Source: Halogeometricum pallidum JCM 14848 (GTDB lineage: Archaea > Halobacteriota > Halobacteria > Halobacteriales > Haloferacaceae). Taken from it: a stretch of DNA of 64,000 bases. Location of the stretch: assembly GCF_000337095.1 (NCBI RefSeq), contig NZ_AOIV01000006.1:1-64000 (forward strand), read 5' to 3'. The translations under genes and the position numbers were made by a program. The number at the start of each line of letters is the position of its first letter. Within the stretch, counting starts at the first letter, position 1. Shown piece after piece: positions 33,804 through 41,651 of this stretch. The notes below the pieces were generated by a model. That model saw nothing but the letters and a program-made list of their open reading frames with translations. It was not told where the DNA came from and searched no databases.

Positions 33804-34775
33804 ATGGATCGGACGCCCGCGCGTCTCGGCGGATTTCTCGCCCTCGTCGTTGCCTTTCTCGCCCTCGCGACGACGCCCGTGGCGGCCCAGTCCGTCAACA
33901 AAGCGCTCATCAACAACCTCAACCGAAAACTGCTGTACGTCGCGTTGCCGTTGATGATGTCTGTCGAGTTCATCATCTTCTACACTATCTACCGGTACCG
34001 GAACAACGACGACCCGGCGCCGACCGAGGAGAACCGCCGACTCGAAATCACCTGGACCGTCGTCACCGCCATCATCCTCGCGTTCGTCGGCATCGCCTCG
34101 ATGGTGGTGCTGGCGAACCCCTACATCTCCCCCGTCGTCGCCGCCGACAACAGCCCTCAGGGGGGCGGAACGAACCACTACCTCCAAGGCGCGGTCCAAC
34201 CCGACGACCCGAACGCCGTCGAAATCGAGGTGCTCGCCTACCAGTGGGGCTGGGAGTTCCGGTACATGGACCAGGAGAACGTGACGACGAAGAAGAAGTT
34301 GGTCATCCCGAAGGGGCGGGACGTCTACCTCCACGTCAGTTCCAAGGACGTGATACACTCCTTTTACTCGCCGAAACTCGGGCTGAAACAGGACGCCATG
34401 CCCGGCACGTACGCCACTATCCGGACGAAAGCGACCGAGGAGGGCGTCTACCCGTTCTACTGCGCGGAGTTCTGCGGCTCCGGCCACGCCCGGATGGGCG
34501 GCGACGTGGTCGTCGTCTCCAACGAGGAGTATCGGACGTGGGTGCGGGAGCAGCGAAACGGCGGAAACGCCACCGCATCGGCGGTGGCGGACGCCAAGGA
34601 CGGGGCAGCGTCGGGCAACGATACGAACCTGATCGGCAACGCTACCACCGAGACGGGCAGCGACACCGATCTGCTCGAAAACGCCACGAACGGAACGGAG
34701 AACGGCACCGAGACGCCGAACCCGAGACTGCGCGCCGGCGACGCCACGGGTGCGCCGTCCGTCGGAAGCGCGTAG
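33804..34775 (+). CDS. coxB: Haem-copper oxidase subunit II with sequon-rich tail
   Basis: A 323-residue subunit II. Residues 1-28 look like a signal peptide or first helix (LVVAFLALATTPVAAQS). Two membrane helices follow, then a cupredoxin domain from about residue 128 with AYQWGWEFRY, DVIHSFYSPKLGLKQDAMPG and the CuA ligands in CAEFCGSGHARM. The copper site is complete, so it accepts electrons from a small donor, probably a halocyanin. The last 70 or so residues are low-complexity and hold six N-x-T glycosylation sequons. Divergent from coxA. Confidence 0.92.
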   Translation: MDRTPARLGGFLALVVAFLALATTPVAAQSVNKALINNLNRKLLYVALPLMMSVEFIIFYTIYRYRNNDDPAPTEENRRLEITWTVVTAIILAFVGIASMVVLANPYISPVVAADNSPQGGGTNHYLQGAVQPDDPNAVEIEVLAYQWGWEFRYMDQENVTTKKKLVIPKGRDVYLHVSSKDVIHSFYSPKLGLKQDAMPGTYATIRTKATEEGVYPFYCAEFCGSGHARMGGDVVVVSNEEYRTWVREQRNGGNATASAVADAKDGAASGNDTNLIGNATTETGSDTDLLENATNGTENGTETPNPRLRAGDATGAPSVGSA

Positions 34776-34865
34776 GGCCGGACGACGCGAAGCCTCGCCC
34801 CTACTCGCGGCCCCTTCTCTCACGCCTTCTTCTTCGACGACTATCGTGAGCAAAATCTGACTTTT

Positions 34866-34945
34866 CGACAATCGCTTAGGGGTTGTCTCGGCTGCCGTCG
34901 AGTGTCACGCCCCTCGACGGCCGACAACGGCTAAGCGGTTGTCGG
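34866..34945. repeat. Two related imperfect palindromes in tandem
   Basis: Repeat one, 34866-34887, has gacaa and ttgtc arms around tcgcttagggg. Repeat two, 34921-34945, has perfect 8-bp arms ccgacaac and gttgtcgg around ggctaagcg. Aligned over the cgacaa...ttgtc core they match at 18 of 22 positions. They lie between coxB and a truncated SMC-like fragment. They could be element ends left after excision, or a duplicated protein-binding site. Confidence 0.55.
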
Positions 34946-35372
34946 AGATGGACACGGGTTCCCTAGAGGAGTCTCTTACCACGGGTTCGCCTCCCTCGAC
35001 GAGGGCAACGAGGTCCGGCGCGCCGTGTTCGAGGCGGCGCGCCTCACGAGCGACTTCGACCTCGTGGTCGCCCGCGACGGCCGGGGGGTGCCGACCTCGG
35101 CGCTGAGCGAGGGCGAGGTGGAACTGCTCGGCGTCGCGGTGGCAGTGGCCGGTCACCGGGCCTACGACGTGGACGAACGCGTCCCCGTCGTGACGCTCGA
35201 CCGACTGGGCGGCATCGCCGACGACAACCTCGGCCGCCTGACGGAGTACCTGCTCGACCGCTCGGAGTACGTCGTCACCACCGCCTACCCCGAGCACTCC
35301 TCGGTGACGGGACACGAGGTCGACCCCGCCGAGTGGCGCGTCGTCTCCGACCGGACGGGGACGCCGCACTGA
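34935..35372 (+). pseudogene. C-terminal remnant of an SMC-like/archaea-specific ATPase
   Basis: The open frame begins right after an in-frame stop at 34932 and contains the C-terminal ATPase head region of an SMC/Rad50-like protein: a run from YHGFASLDEGNEVRRAVFEA, an ABC signature-like SEGEVELLGVAVAVAG, and a Walker B-like VPVVTLDRLGGIADDN. No Walker A, coiled coil or normal start is present, only an internal GTG at 35025 that would give 115 residues. It is best read as the 3' end of a gene whose larger part was deleted, next to the palindromes at 34866-34945. Expression as a short protein from 35025 cannot be excluded. Confidence 0.6.
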
Positions 35373-35553
35373 CCGCGATCGGACGCGTCTCCCCGCCGAG
35401 ACGCGGTATCGATCGATTGGGGCCGCTACAGGCGGTCGATTGCTCCCGACACCGACCTCGCCGGCGTCGGCTTGGACGCGGATCGGGAGAAACCGCTCCG
35501 CATCTCCGACAGTTGGGAACGCTTATGGTGTTTTGCCCGCATATATCGGTAGC

Positions 35554-35877
35554 ATGGATTCAGATTCCGACGACGTCGCGGTGACGATGGAGATTACGGG
35601 GTCGTACGACGAGGTACTGTCGAAGCTCCACGCCGAAGAGGAGGGTCGGCCCGGCCTCGAGCCCCTGCTGGAGGACGTGGACATCCTTCTGGACACGCTC
35701 GACCGGATGGAGGAGGGGACGCGGTCGGCCATCGCCGACAAACTGCCCGAGGAGATGACCGTCGACTACGACGCGGAAGCCGTCGTCGACCTGCTGCAGG
35801 TGCTCAAACGCTACGACCTCGTCACGCTCGAAGGCAACACGTGGAAACCCGGTCCGGAAGCGGAGCGCCCGGAGTAG
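35554..35877 (+). CDS. Small acidic protein, winged-helix-like C-terminus, unknown function
   Basis: A 107-residue highly acidic protein. Residues 24-60 are helical with LLEDVDILLDTLDRMEEG, and the C-terminal part, AEAVVDLLQVLKRYDLVTLE followed by GNTWKPG, has the helix-turn-strand pattern of a winged-helix wing. No cysteine or metal motif. A TATA-like gcttatgg is about 30 nt upstream of the ATG, so it is monocistronic and leaderless. I recognise no named family; a small regulator or adaptor is possible. Confidence 0.65.
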   Translation: MDSDSDDVAVTMEITGSYDEVLSKLHAEEEGRPGLEPLLEDVDILLDTLDRMEEGTRSAIADKLPEEMTVDYDAEAVVDLLQVLKRYDLVTLEGNTWKPGPEAERPE

Positions 35878-35920
35878 CGGACGACGCTGACCCTGTCCGG
35901 ACCGACCCGCTCGCGCCCCG

Positions 35921-35976
35921 TTACGGCTTCAGCAGCACCTTCGTGACGCCCTCTTCGCGCTCCGGATAACCCGGCC
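35921..35976 (-). pseudogene. Short remnant resembling the C-terminus of a zinc alcohol dehydrogenase
   Basis: On the minus strand the frame ending in TAA at 35921 reads GYPEREEGVTKVLLKP, which looks like the last residues of medium-chain dehydrogenases. Homology cannot extend beyond about 18 residues because the next gene's stop begins at 35999. Too short to be certain; it agrees with other decay in this interval. Confidence 0.3.
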
Positions 35977-35998
35977 GAATCGGCGGTGAAACATCGGC

Positions 35999-36697
35999 TC
36001 ACTCCTCCCCGGTTTCGTCGCGTCCGTCTCCCGCTTCGCGTCGACGTCGCGACGCTCGGTGTTCCTCCCGTCGGCGCTTCACCCGAAACTGCCGGTACCG
36101 CTCCTCCTGTTCCCGCTGAGCCAACGACCGCTCGATGTACCGCTCGTCCGCTTCGAAGTCCGGAATCAGCCGGTGGGAGAGGTAGTTCACGCGCACGCGG
36201 AGACGGTATGTCTCCGCGGCGAGTCGACGGGCGACGTCCGTCGTCTCCGCGAGTTTGACCGCGGTTTCGAGGACGCTCTCGTACGCGCCGGCTATCTCGT
36301 CGTCCAGCGAACTTGTCCCGATGATGCCGTAGCCCCGGTCTTCGATCCGCGTCGTGATGTGGGTGCTCAGGAACAGGGGCACGACGAGTCCGGACAGTTT
36401 CGTCTCCACGAGGAGCAGTTCGGGGTGCGTCGCCCGCGCCTCCGCGAGTTCTCTGAGGGCTATCTCCCCCTCGCGTTCCGCGCCGCGGGTGTGCAGGCCG
36501 GCCGCCTCGTCGAACTCCTCGTCCAGTCGCGTGCGGAGCGTCCGGTAGCGTTCGAGCACGTCTAAGAGGAGGAAGACGAGTCCGTCCCGACGGCGTTCGA
36601 GCACGTGCCGCCCCTTCCGGGCGACTTCGAGTTTCTCGGTGACCGCGACGAGTTCGTGGTGCGTCGGTGCGACCCGGCTGTGCCGACGGCGTGTCAT
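35999..36697 (-). CDS. Orphan paralogue of A-type ATP synthase subunit D
   Basis: A 232-residue all-helical protein with the subunit D layout. The N-terminal coiled coil has RVAPTHHELVAVTEKLEVAR and RHVLERRRDGLVF, the central loop is the family signature RGYGIIGTSSLDDE, and the C-terminal coiled coil has RVNYLSHRLIPDFEADERYI followed by an Arg/Glu-rich tail. Subunit D is the central rotor shaft of A/V-type ATPases. None of the other ATPase subunits is encoded here, so this is a stand-alone copy. The core is Arg-rich compared with the acidic neighbours. ATG 36697 is preferred; 36751 would add 18 residues with no family match. Confidence 0.75.
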   Translation of the reverse strand: MTRRRHSRVAPTHHELVAVTEKLEVARKGRHVLERRRDGLVFLLLDVLERYRTLRTRLDEEFDEAAGLHTRGAEREGEIALRELAEARATHPELLLVETKLSGLVVPLFLSTHITTRIEDRGYGIIGTSSLDDEIAGAYESVLETAVKLAETTDVARRLAAETYRLRVRVNYLSHRLIPDFEADERYIERSLAQREQEERYRQFRVKRRREEHRASRRRREAGDGRDETGEE

Positions 36698-36856
36698 CTC
36701 GTACGACCGCTTCGATTTCCAGGAGCATAGCTCCACCTTCGAGACCCACACCGACCGAGTCGATGGTTTCGACCGCGTTCGCTCGGCGCCGCGTTCGACT
36801 GCTCCCGACCGGTGGATTCCGGGGAGGCTTTACTCCTCGACGCCGTCCCACCGTCC

Positions 36857-37474
36857 GTGCAACCGGACGACAACCGCCGCGGCTGGGCCGAGCGCTCCGG
36901 GGATTTCTCGCCGGCCTACTACGCCGACATCGGGCCGAACGAGGTGAGCGAGACGCTCGCCGCCGTCTTCGAGCACTACGTGGACGAGGACGCCGCGATA
37001 CTGGAGGTCGGCTGTAGCTCCGGCCGCCACCTCGCGCACCTGCTCGACCGGGGGTACGAGAACCTCACCGGCGTCGACATCAACGGCGACGCCTTGGACG
37101 TGATGGCCGAGTACTTCCCCGACCTCGCCGAGACCGGAACGTTCCGCGTCGGCGCCATAGAGGACGTAGTCGCCGAGTTCGACGACGACGCCTTCGACGT
37201 GGTGTACTCCGTCGAGACGCTCCAACACGTCCACCCCGAGGAGACGTGGGTGTTCGAGGAGCTGATACGCGTCACCTCCGACCTCCTGATAACGGCCGAG
37301 AACGAGGGCAATAGCCCGCAGCGCGGCCGAGACGGGGCCGAAGTGAGCTACGTCAACGACGAGTTCCCGCTGTTTCACCGCAACTGGAAGCGGGTGTTCT
37401 CCGACCTCGGCCTCGCCCAACTCCTCGCGGAACCGGGCAAGCGCGACACGGTCCGCGTGTTCCGCGTGCTCTGA
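36857..37474 (+). CDS. Class I SAM-dependent methyltransferase
   Basis: A 205-residue methyltransferase. Motif I is ILEVGCSSGRHLAHLLDRGY, followed by an acidic residue in GVDINGDAL, motif II/III near FDVVYSVETLQHVHPEE, and ELIRVTSDLLITAENEG. The GTG at 36857 is chosen over the GTG at 36812 because a TATA-like gctttactc lies at 36827-36835 and the paralogue cut by the window start has the same 15-residue N-terminal spacing. The RSGxxSPxYY block shared by the two copies may define the acceptor pocket. Acceptor unknown. Confidence 0.82.
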   Translation: MQPDDNRRGWAERSGDFSPAYYADIGPNEVSETLAAVFEHYVDEDAAILEVGCSSGRHLAHLLDRGYENLTGVDINGDALDVMAEYFPDLAETGTFRVGAIEDVVAEFDDDAFDVVYSVETLQHVHPEETWVFEELIRVTSDLLITAENEGNSPQRGRDGAEVSYVNDEFPLFHRNWKRVFSDLGLAQLLAEPGKRDTVRVFRVL

Positions 37475-37566
37475 GCCGGCCGGGTCGTCCGACCGCTTCT
37501 CGGGCCGACGCTCGGTCGCCGAATCGAGGCGTTCAGGGGCGCAGGTGGGCGTCCGGGACGGCCGCC

Positions 37567-38406
37567 CTACTCGGCGCGGAACCGGACGGCGATTCCGCTC
37601 GGATCTTCGACCTCGAACCCCGCTTCGCGCTCCGTGACCGAGGCGTCCGCCGCCGCGAGACCCCGACGAACCGTCGTCAGCGTCGCTTCGTCGGGGACGA
37701 GGAACTCGAACCACGCCACTCCGCGTCCGTCCGCTGGCCGCGACCGCCCGTTCCAGACGTTCACGCCGAGGTGATGGTGGTAGTCGCCCGCCGCGAGGAA
37801 CAGCGCCGAGGGCGACTCCGTCTGCACCTGTAGACCGAGCGTGTCCGCGTAGAACGCCCGCGACGCCGATAGCGACGTCGCCTCTAGATGGACGTGTCCG
37901 ACGGTCGTTCCGGGCGGGGCGGCCGCGGCGCCGTCCGACGCCGAGACGAGGTCGTCGAGGTCCAGCGACACCGTTCCGATTCCTATCTTTCCGTCCTCGG
38001 TGCGCGGCCACTCCGCCCGCGGCCTGTCCGCGTACACCTCGACGCCGTTGCCCTCCGGGTCGGCGAGGTAGAGCGCCTCGCTCACGTAGTGGTCGGAGGC
38101 TCCGCTCAGCTCCGACCGGTCGCGGATTCGTTCGAGGGTGGCGCCCAACGCGGCCCGAGAGGGGACTCTGAACGCGTTGTGGAACAGTCCCGCGCGGTCG
38201 TCGGTCCGGGGCGGGGCGTCGTCGTCCCGTCGCAGGACGAGCAGCGCCGTCCCGTCGACGCCGAGGGTCGCCGTCGTCTCCGTCTCCGCCAACACGGAGA
38301 GGCCGACGACGTCGCGGTAGAACGCCGCCGTCGCTTCCAGGTCGGCCACGGTCAGGGCGGTTCGGCCGATTCGCGCGGCGTCGGGAACGAGGGGTGTTCG
38401 TGTCAT
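37567..38406 (-). CDS. VOC-family dioxygenase/glyoxalase-like protein (catechol 2,3-dioxygenase type)
   Basis: A 279-residue protein with two vicinal-oxygen-chelate modules. Module one runs through IGRTALTVADLEATAAFYRDVVGL and EALYLADPEGNGVEVYADRP; module two through VGHVHLEATSLSASRAFYADTLGL, HHHLGVNVWNG and VEDPSGIAVRFRAE. Metal ligands fit His in GHVHLEA, His in YHHHLGV and a Glu/Asp near the end, as in CatE-like extradiol dioxygenases. The substrate is unknown. The ATG at 38406 is 32-39 nt from a strong atatatat box; the longer frame to 38472 would start upstream of that promoter. Confidence 0.83.
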   Translation of the reverse strand: MTRTPLVPDAARIGRTALTVADLEATAAFYRDVVGLSVLAETETTATLGVDGTALLVLRRDDDAPPRTDDRAGLFHNAFRVPSRAALGATLERIRDRSELSGASDHYVSEALYLADPEGNGVEVYADRPRAEWPRTEDGKIGIGTVSLDLDDLVSASDGAAAAPPGTTVGHVHLEATSLSASRAFYADTLGLQVQTESPSALFLAAGDYHHHLGVNVWNGRSRPADGRGVAWFEFLVPDEATLTTVRRGLAAADASVTEREAGFEVEDPSGIAVRFRAE

Positions 38407-38437
38407 TCGCGGGTCTCGGTCGGAAGTTCGTCGGTCT

Positions 38438-38445
38438 CGGATATA
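38438..38445 (-). promoter_or_regulatory. Strong TATA box of the VOC dioxygenase gene
   Basis: atatatat on either strand, 32-39 nt before the ATG at 38406. It is the strongest AT-run in the neighbourhood. Confidence 0.55.
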
Positions 38446-38509
38446 TATCTCCGCGAACGCCGAGTCCACCACGTGACACCGGCGTAACCGGGCGGTGGTG
38501 ACCCGCGCC

Positions 38510-39154
38510 TCACTCGCCGCTTTCGTGTCGGCAGAACCGAGAGAAGTTTGCCAGCGTCCGCGTCGCCGTCGACTCCTCTAAGGAGCGTTCGCTCTCCTCC
38601 CAGACGGCGTCGTACTCGGGCCGGATGGCGGGCGTGAACTCGGGGTGATACTGAACCGTCCAGACCGGACGCTCGCGGTGCCGCGTGGCGAAGTAGTCGT
38701 TGTAGTCGGTCGTGCCGACGACGTCCATCCCCTCGCCGGGTTCGGTCACGACGTCCGAGTGGAGGACGGGAACCACGGGTTCGACTCCCTCGAACAGGGG
38801 AACGTCCGCGAGCGACGCCTCCACGAGGTGATTTCTCGACTCCCCGCCGTCGACGACGGTCCCCCCGAGGGCCGCGTTCACGAGTTGGTGCCCGAAGCAG
38901 ATACCGAGAAGCGGGACGCCCTCGTCGAGGACCGTCCCGACGAACCGCTTCTGTCGGCCGATCCAAGGCTGGTCGGGTTCGTCGTAGACGCCGCACCCGC
39001 TCCCGCCGAGGACGACGCCGTCCACGCCGTCGAGCGACGGGTCGGACGCTCCGTTCGGGTAGTCGTGCATTTCCACGTCCGCGTCCGGAAGCAGTCGGGC
39101 GACTTCACCGGCCATGTGCCCGCCCTCGACCGCGTTGTCCACTACCAGTATCAC
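38510..39154 (-). CDS. Class I glutamine amidotransferase (GuaA subunit A-like)
   Basis: A 214-residue amidotransferase. The nucleophile is Cys in LLGICFGHQLVNAALGG, the oxyanion strand is VVLGGSGCGVYDE, and catalytic His/Glu are in VQYHPEFTP. It begins MILVVDNAVEGGHMAGEV, like GMP synthase subunit A of archaea, but the C-terminal half is divergent, so another amidotransfer or gamma-glutamyl hydrolysis is possible. The start codon is GTG at 39152-39154, which overlaps a TGA of an upstream open frame (GTGA), suggesting translational coupling if that frame is real. Confidence 0.82.
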   Translation of the reverse strand: MILVVDNAVEGGHMAGEVARLLPDADVEMHDYPNGASDPSLDGVDGVVLGGSGCGVYDEPDQPWIGRQKRFVGTVLDEGVPLLGICFGHQLVNAALGGTVVDGGESRNHLVEASLADVPLFEGVEPVVPVLHSDVVTEPGEGMDVVGTTDYNDYFATRHRERPVWTVQYHPEFTPAIRPEYDAVWEESERSLEESTATRTLANFSRFCRHESGE

Positions 39155-39408
39155 GTCGTTCGGCGCTTCGGCGTCGAGCGTCTTACCCGCTCGGGTCCGA
39201 CGTTCTCATCGCACCCGGCGACCGGACCGACGGGCACCGGACCGCGACGGACGATGGACGAACCCGTCGCCGGCGCCGAGGCGCGGCGGTTCTCACTCCC
39301 CTCGGCCCCGGTAGAGGTAACGAGGATGACGACAGGAACCGCGGCGACGACCGCGTAGTGCCGCTCGCCCGCGAAGATGCGCGGCGGTCTCGATACGAAC
39401 CACGCCAC
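39151..39408 (-). CDS. Candidate small single-helix protein upstream of the amidotransferase
   Basis: An 85-residue open frame from a GTG at 39406-39408, ending in a TGA that overlaps the amidotransferase start. It has one strongly hydrophobic segment (HYAVVAAVPVVILVTSTG), then a Ser/Arg/Pro-rich tail. Codon and residue content of the tail are less typical of real haloarchaeal proteins (Arg-rich, few acidic residues). Evidence is the GTGA overlap and the membrane segment only. Otherwise the 284-nt gap to the DMT exporter gene holds no recognised feature. Confidence 0.25.
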   Translation of the reverse strand: MAWFVSRPPRIFAGERHYAVVAAVPVVILVTSTGAEGSENRRASAPATGSSIVRRGPVPVGPVAGCDENVGPERVRRSTPKRRTT

Positions 39409-39438
39409 TGACGGTTCCGGCCCGCGCACGTCCGGTCG

Positions 39439-40392
39439 ATGGACGCCGATCGGGATCGACTGCTGGCGGCCGCCCCCCTCCTCGCGGCGGCCCTGTGGGG
39501 CGGAATGTACGTGGTAAGCAAGTGGGGGTTTCGGGAGATTCCGCCGCTCACGCTCGTCTTCCTGCGCGTTGCGCTCGGCGCCGGGACGCTCTATGCGGTC
39601 GTGAGCGTCACCACCCCGGACCGGTCGTTCTCCCGCCGGGACTGGCGACGGCTCGCCGGACTGGCGCTGTGGCTCACCGCGGCGCTGACGACCCAGTTCG
39701 TCGGGACGGACCTGACGAACGCGAGTCAGGGGGCGCTGCTGACGGTGTTGACGCCCGTGTTCATGATCGCGTTGGGCGTGACCGCTCTCGACGAGCGTCT
39801 CTCGCGGCGGAAGCTGCTCGGGACCGCGCTCGCCCTGATCGGTACGCTCGTCGTCCTGGTCGGCCGGTACGACCCGACCACCGTCACCGGCGGCGGACTC
39901 GCCGGCGTCGGACTGCTGCTGTTCTCGGCGTTCTCCTTCGCCGGCTTCTCCGCGTTCGGAAAACCCCTCATCAGGCGCTACTCCGCGCTGGAGACGGTGA
40001 CGTACGCGACGCTCCTGTCGGTTCCCCTGTTCGGCGCGCTGGTGCCGGTCGAGTGGTATCTCGACCCGGGCGCGTTCGCCGCGGTCACCGTGACCCCGAC
40101 GCTCGTCGGGGCGGTCCTCTACCTCGGGGTGCTGAGCACGGCGGCGGCGTGGTACTGCTGGTACAAGGGGATGGAGTACGCCGACGCGAGTTCGGTCGCC
40201 GTGTTCTTCTTCGCCCAACCCGTCGTCGGCGTCCTGTTGGGGGCCGCCATCCTCGGCGAACGCGTCGGCGGCGAGACGCTCGTCGGCGGAGCGCTCCTCC
40301 TCGCGGGCGTCTACGTCGTGAACCGCGCCGGAGAGTCCGTACAGGAGGTCGAGACGGAAGCGGCTCGGACGCGGACCACTCGCTCCGAGTAG
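39439..40392 (+). CDS. EamA/DMT-family metabolite exporter
   Basis: A 317-residue protein with ten membrane helices in two EamA repeats. Repeat one begins LLAAALWGGMYVVSKWGFREIPP and includes LTNASQGALLTVLTPVF and LDERLSRRKLLGTALALIGT; repeat two includes YWYKGMEYADASSV-like ACWYKG and VFFFAQPVVGVLLGAAILGE. These are the RhaT/YdcZ-type DMT exporter hallmarks. The substrate cannot be told; amino acids or other small metabolites are typical. The start ATG 39439 is the first codon of the homologous region. Confidence 0.88.
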   Translation: MDADRDRLLAAAPLLAAALWGGMYVVSKWGFREIPPLTLVFLRVALGAGTLYAVVSVTTPDRSFSRRDWRRLAGLALWLTAALTTQFVGTDLTNASQGALLTVLTPVFMIALGVTALDERLSRRKLLGTALALIGTLVVLVGRYDPTTVTGGGLAGVGLLLFSAFSFAGFSAFGKPLIRRYSALETVTYATLLSVPLFGALVPVEWYLDPGAFAAVTVTPTLVGAVLYLGVLSTAAAWYCWYKGMEYADASSVAVFFFAQPVVGVLLGAAILGERVGGETLVGGALLLAGVYVVNRAGESVQEVETEAARTRTTRSE

Positions 40393-40442
40393 TCGCGGCG
40401 ACGGCCCCGACGCTTATTGAGGGGTTCTCGGTACTATCTGCC

Positions 40443-41651
40443 ATGGACTCAGAGCACCGTCGACGGGAGTTCCTCAGACTCTCGGCGGCGGCGACCGGTC
40501 TCGCGTCGGTCAGCGGGCGGGCGGCGGGCGAGCGAATCGCCGGCTGCCCCGAGTACATCTGCGGGACGGCCCCCGAACCGCACGAACCGGGTGCGTCCGA
40601 CTGCGAGGGCGGCGCGTCGGGCGGAAGGGATTCCATCGACGTCCGCGGGGCGATGTACCTGCCCGCCCGCGCGCTCACCTTCTATCAGATGTGGGCGGAC
40701 TACGACGAGGCGGTGATCGAACGCGACCTCGGCTACGCACGCCGGGTGAACCTCAACGCCGTCCGGACGTGGACGAGCTACGAGTTCTGGAAGCGGGAGC
40801 CGAAGGCGCACGAACGCCGGATCGACCACTTCCTCCGCGCGGCCGCCGAACGGGGCATCTCGGTGCTGTTCAGCCTCTTCGAGGGGAACGGCGTCTGGCC
40901 GACCGACGAGAACCTCACCAACGACAACCCGTTCACGGGCGTCGGCGTCCGGTCGCCGGGGAACGCCCTCCTCGCCGACCGGTCGCGCTGGGGCGAGGCC
41001 GAGCGGTTCGTCGAGTGGTTCGCCGGCCGGTACGGTGACGACGACCGACTGCTCGCCGTCGAGGCGATGAACGAACCGCACTGGCACTCGCGGTCGAAGT
41101 CGTTCGCGCGGTCGATGTTCGAGACGCTCGCTCGCAACCGCGGTTCCGTCCCGCTCACCGTCGGATCGACGAGCATGGTGAACAACGCGACGTACCTCGA
41201 CTGGGGCGTCGACGCGCTCCAGTTTCACTACAACTTCCCCCGCTCCGAGGAGCGCTACCGGCGCTTCCTCGACCGGATGCGCGTCCTCGCCGACGAGTTC
41301 GACGGGCCGACGTGGTTGACCGAGTGGCAGCGCGTCCGGTCGCCGCCTTTCGGCCCCTGTCCCCCGAACGACGACCACACCTATCCGAACTACGCCTCGC
41401 TCGCGCCGGCGATTCACGACTCGGGGTTCGGGAACTTCTTCTGGTCGCTGATGGTGAAACCAGCCTACCTCCCGCCGATGCGCGGGAACGGCGTCCTGAA
41501 CGGCCTGTTCCACGAGGACGGCGCCGTCTGGAGCCTTGAGGACGCCCGCGCCATCAAGGCGATGTCCGGCGACCCCTCCGTTGACGGCCTCGAAGAGCGA
41601 GCCGAGTGGCCGGAGTGGGCGGCGGGCGTGAAGGAGTTCGCGTGCCGCTGA
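40443..41651 (+). CDS. Tat-exported GH5-like glycoside hydrolase
   Basis: A 402-residue protein with an N-terminal Tat-type signal (HRRREFLRLSAAATGLASVS). The domain resembles clan A (GH5-like) TIM barrels: an early AVRTWTSYEFW, the acid/base Glu in LLAVEAMNEPHW near residue 215, HFNF-type QFHYNFPRS, and the nucleophile Glu in GPTWLTEWQR near residue 290. Four cysteines at residues about 35-55 (AGCPEYICG and ASDCEGG) may form disulfides or a metal site. The enzyme should act outside the cell on a beta-linked glycan; specificity unknown. TATA-like gcttattg is at 40411-40418. Confidence 0.8.
   Translation: MDSEHRRREFLRLSAAATGLASVSGRAAGERIAGCPEYICGTAPEPHEPGASDCEGGASGGRDSIDVRGAMYLPARALTFYQMWADYDEAVIERDLGYARRVNLNAVRTWTSYEFWKREPKAHERRIDHFLRAAAERGISVLFSLFEGNGVWPTDENLTNDNPFTGVGVRSPGNALLADRSRWGEAERFVEWFAGRYGDDDRLLAVEAMNEPHWHSRSKSFARSMFETLARNRGSVPLTVGSTSMVNNATYLDWGVDALQFHYNFPRSEERYRRFLDRMRVLADEFDGPTWLTEWQRVRSPPFGPCPPNDDHTYPNYASLAPAIHDSGFGNFFWSLMVKPAYLPPMRGNGVLNGLFHEDGAVWSLEDARAIKAMSGDPSVDGLEERAEWPEWAAGVKEFACR

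Noticed and set aside
36697-36751. An 18-residue longer form of the AtpD-like protein
   Set aside because: The added residues (Trp/Cys/Ser-rich) do not resemble any subunit D N-terminus, whereas TRRRHSRVAPT fits the family.
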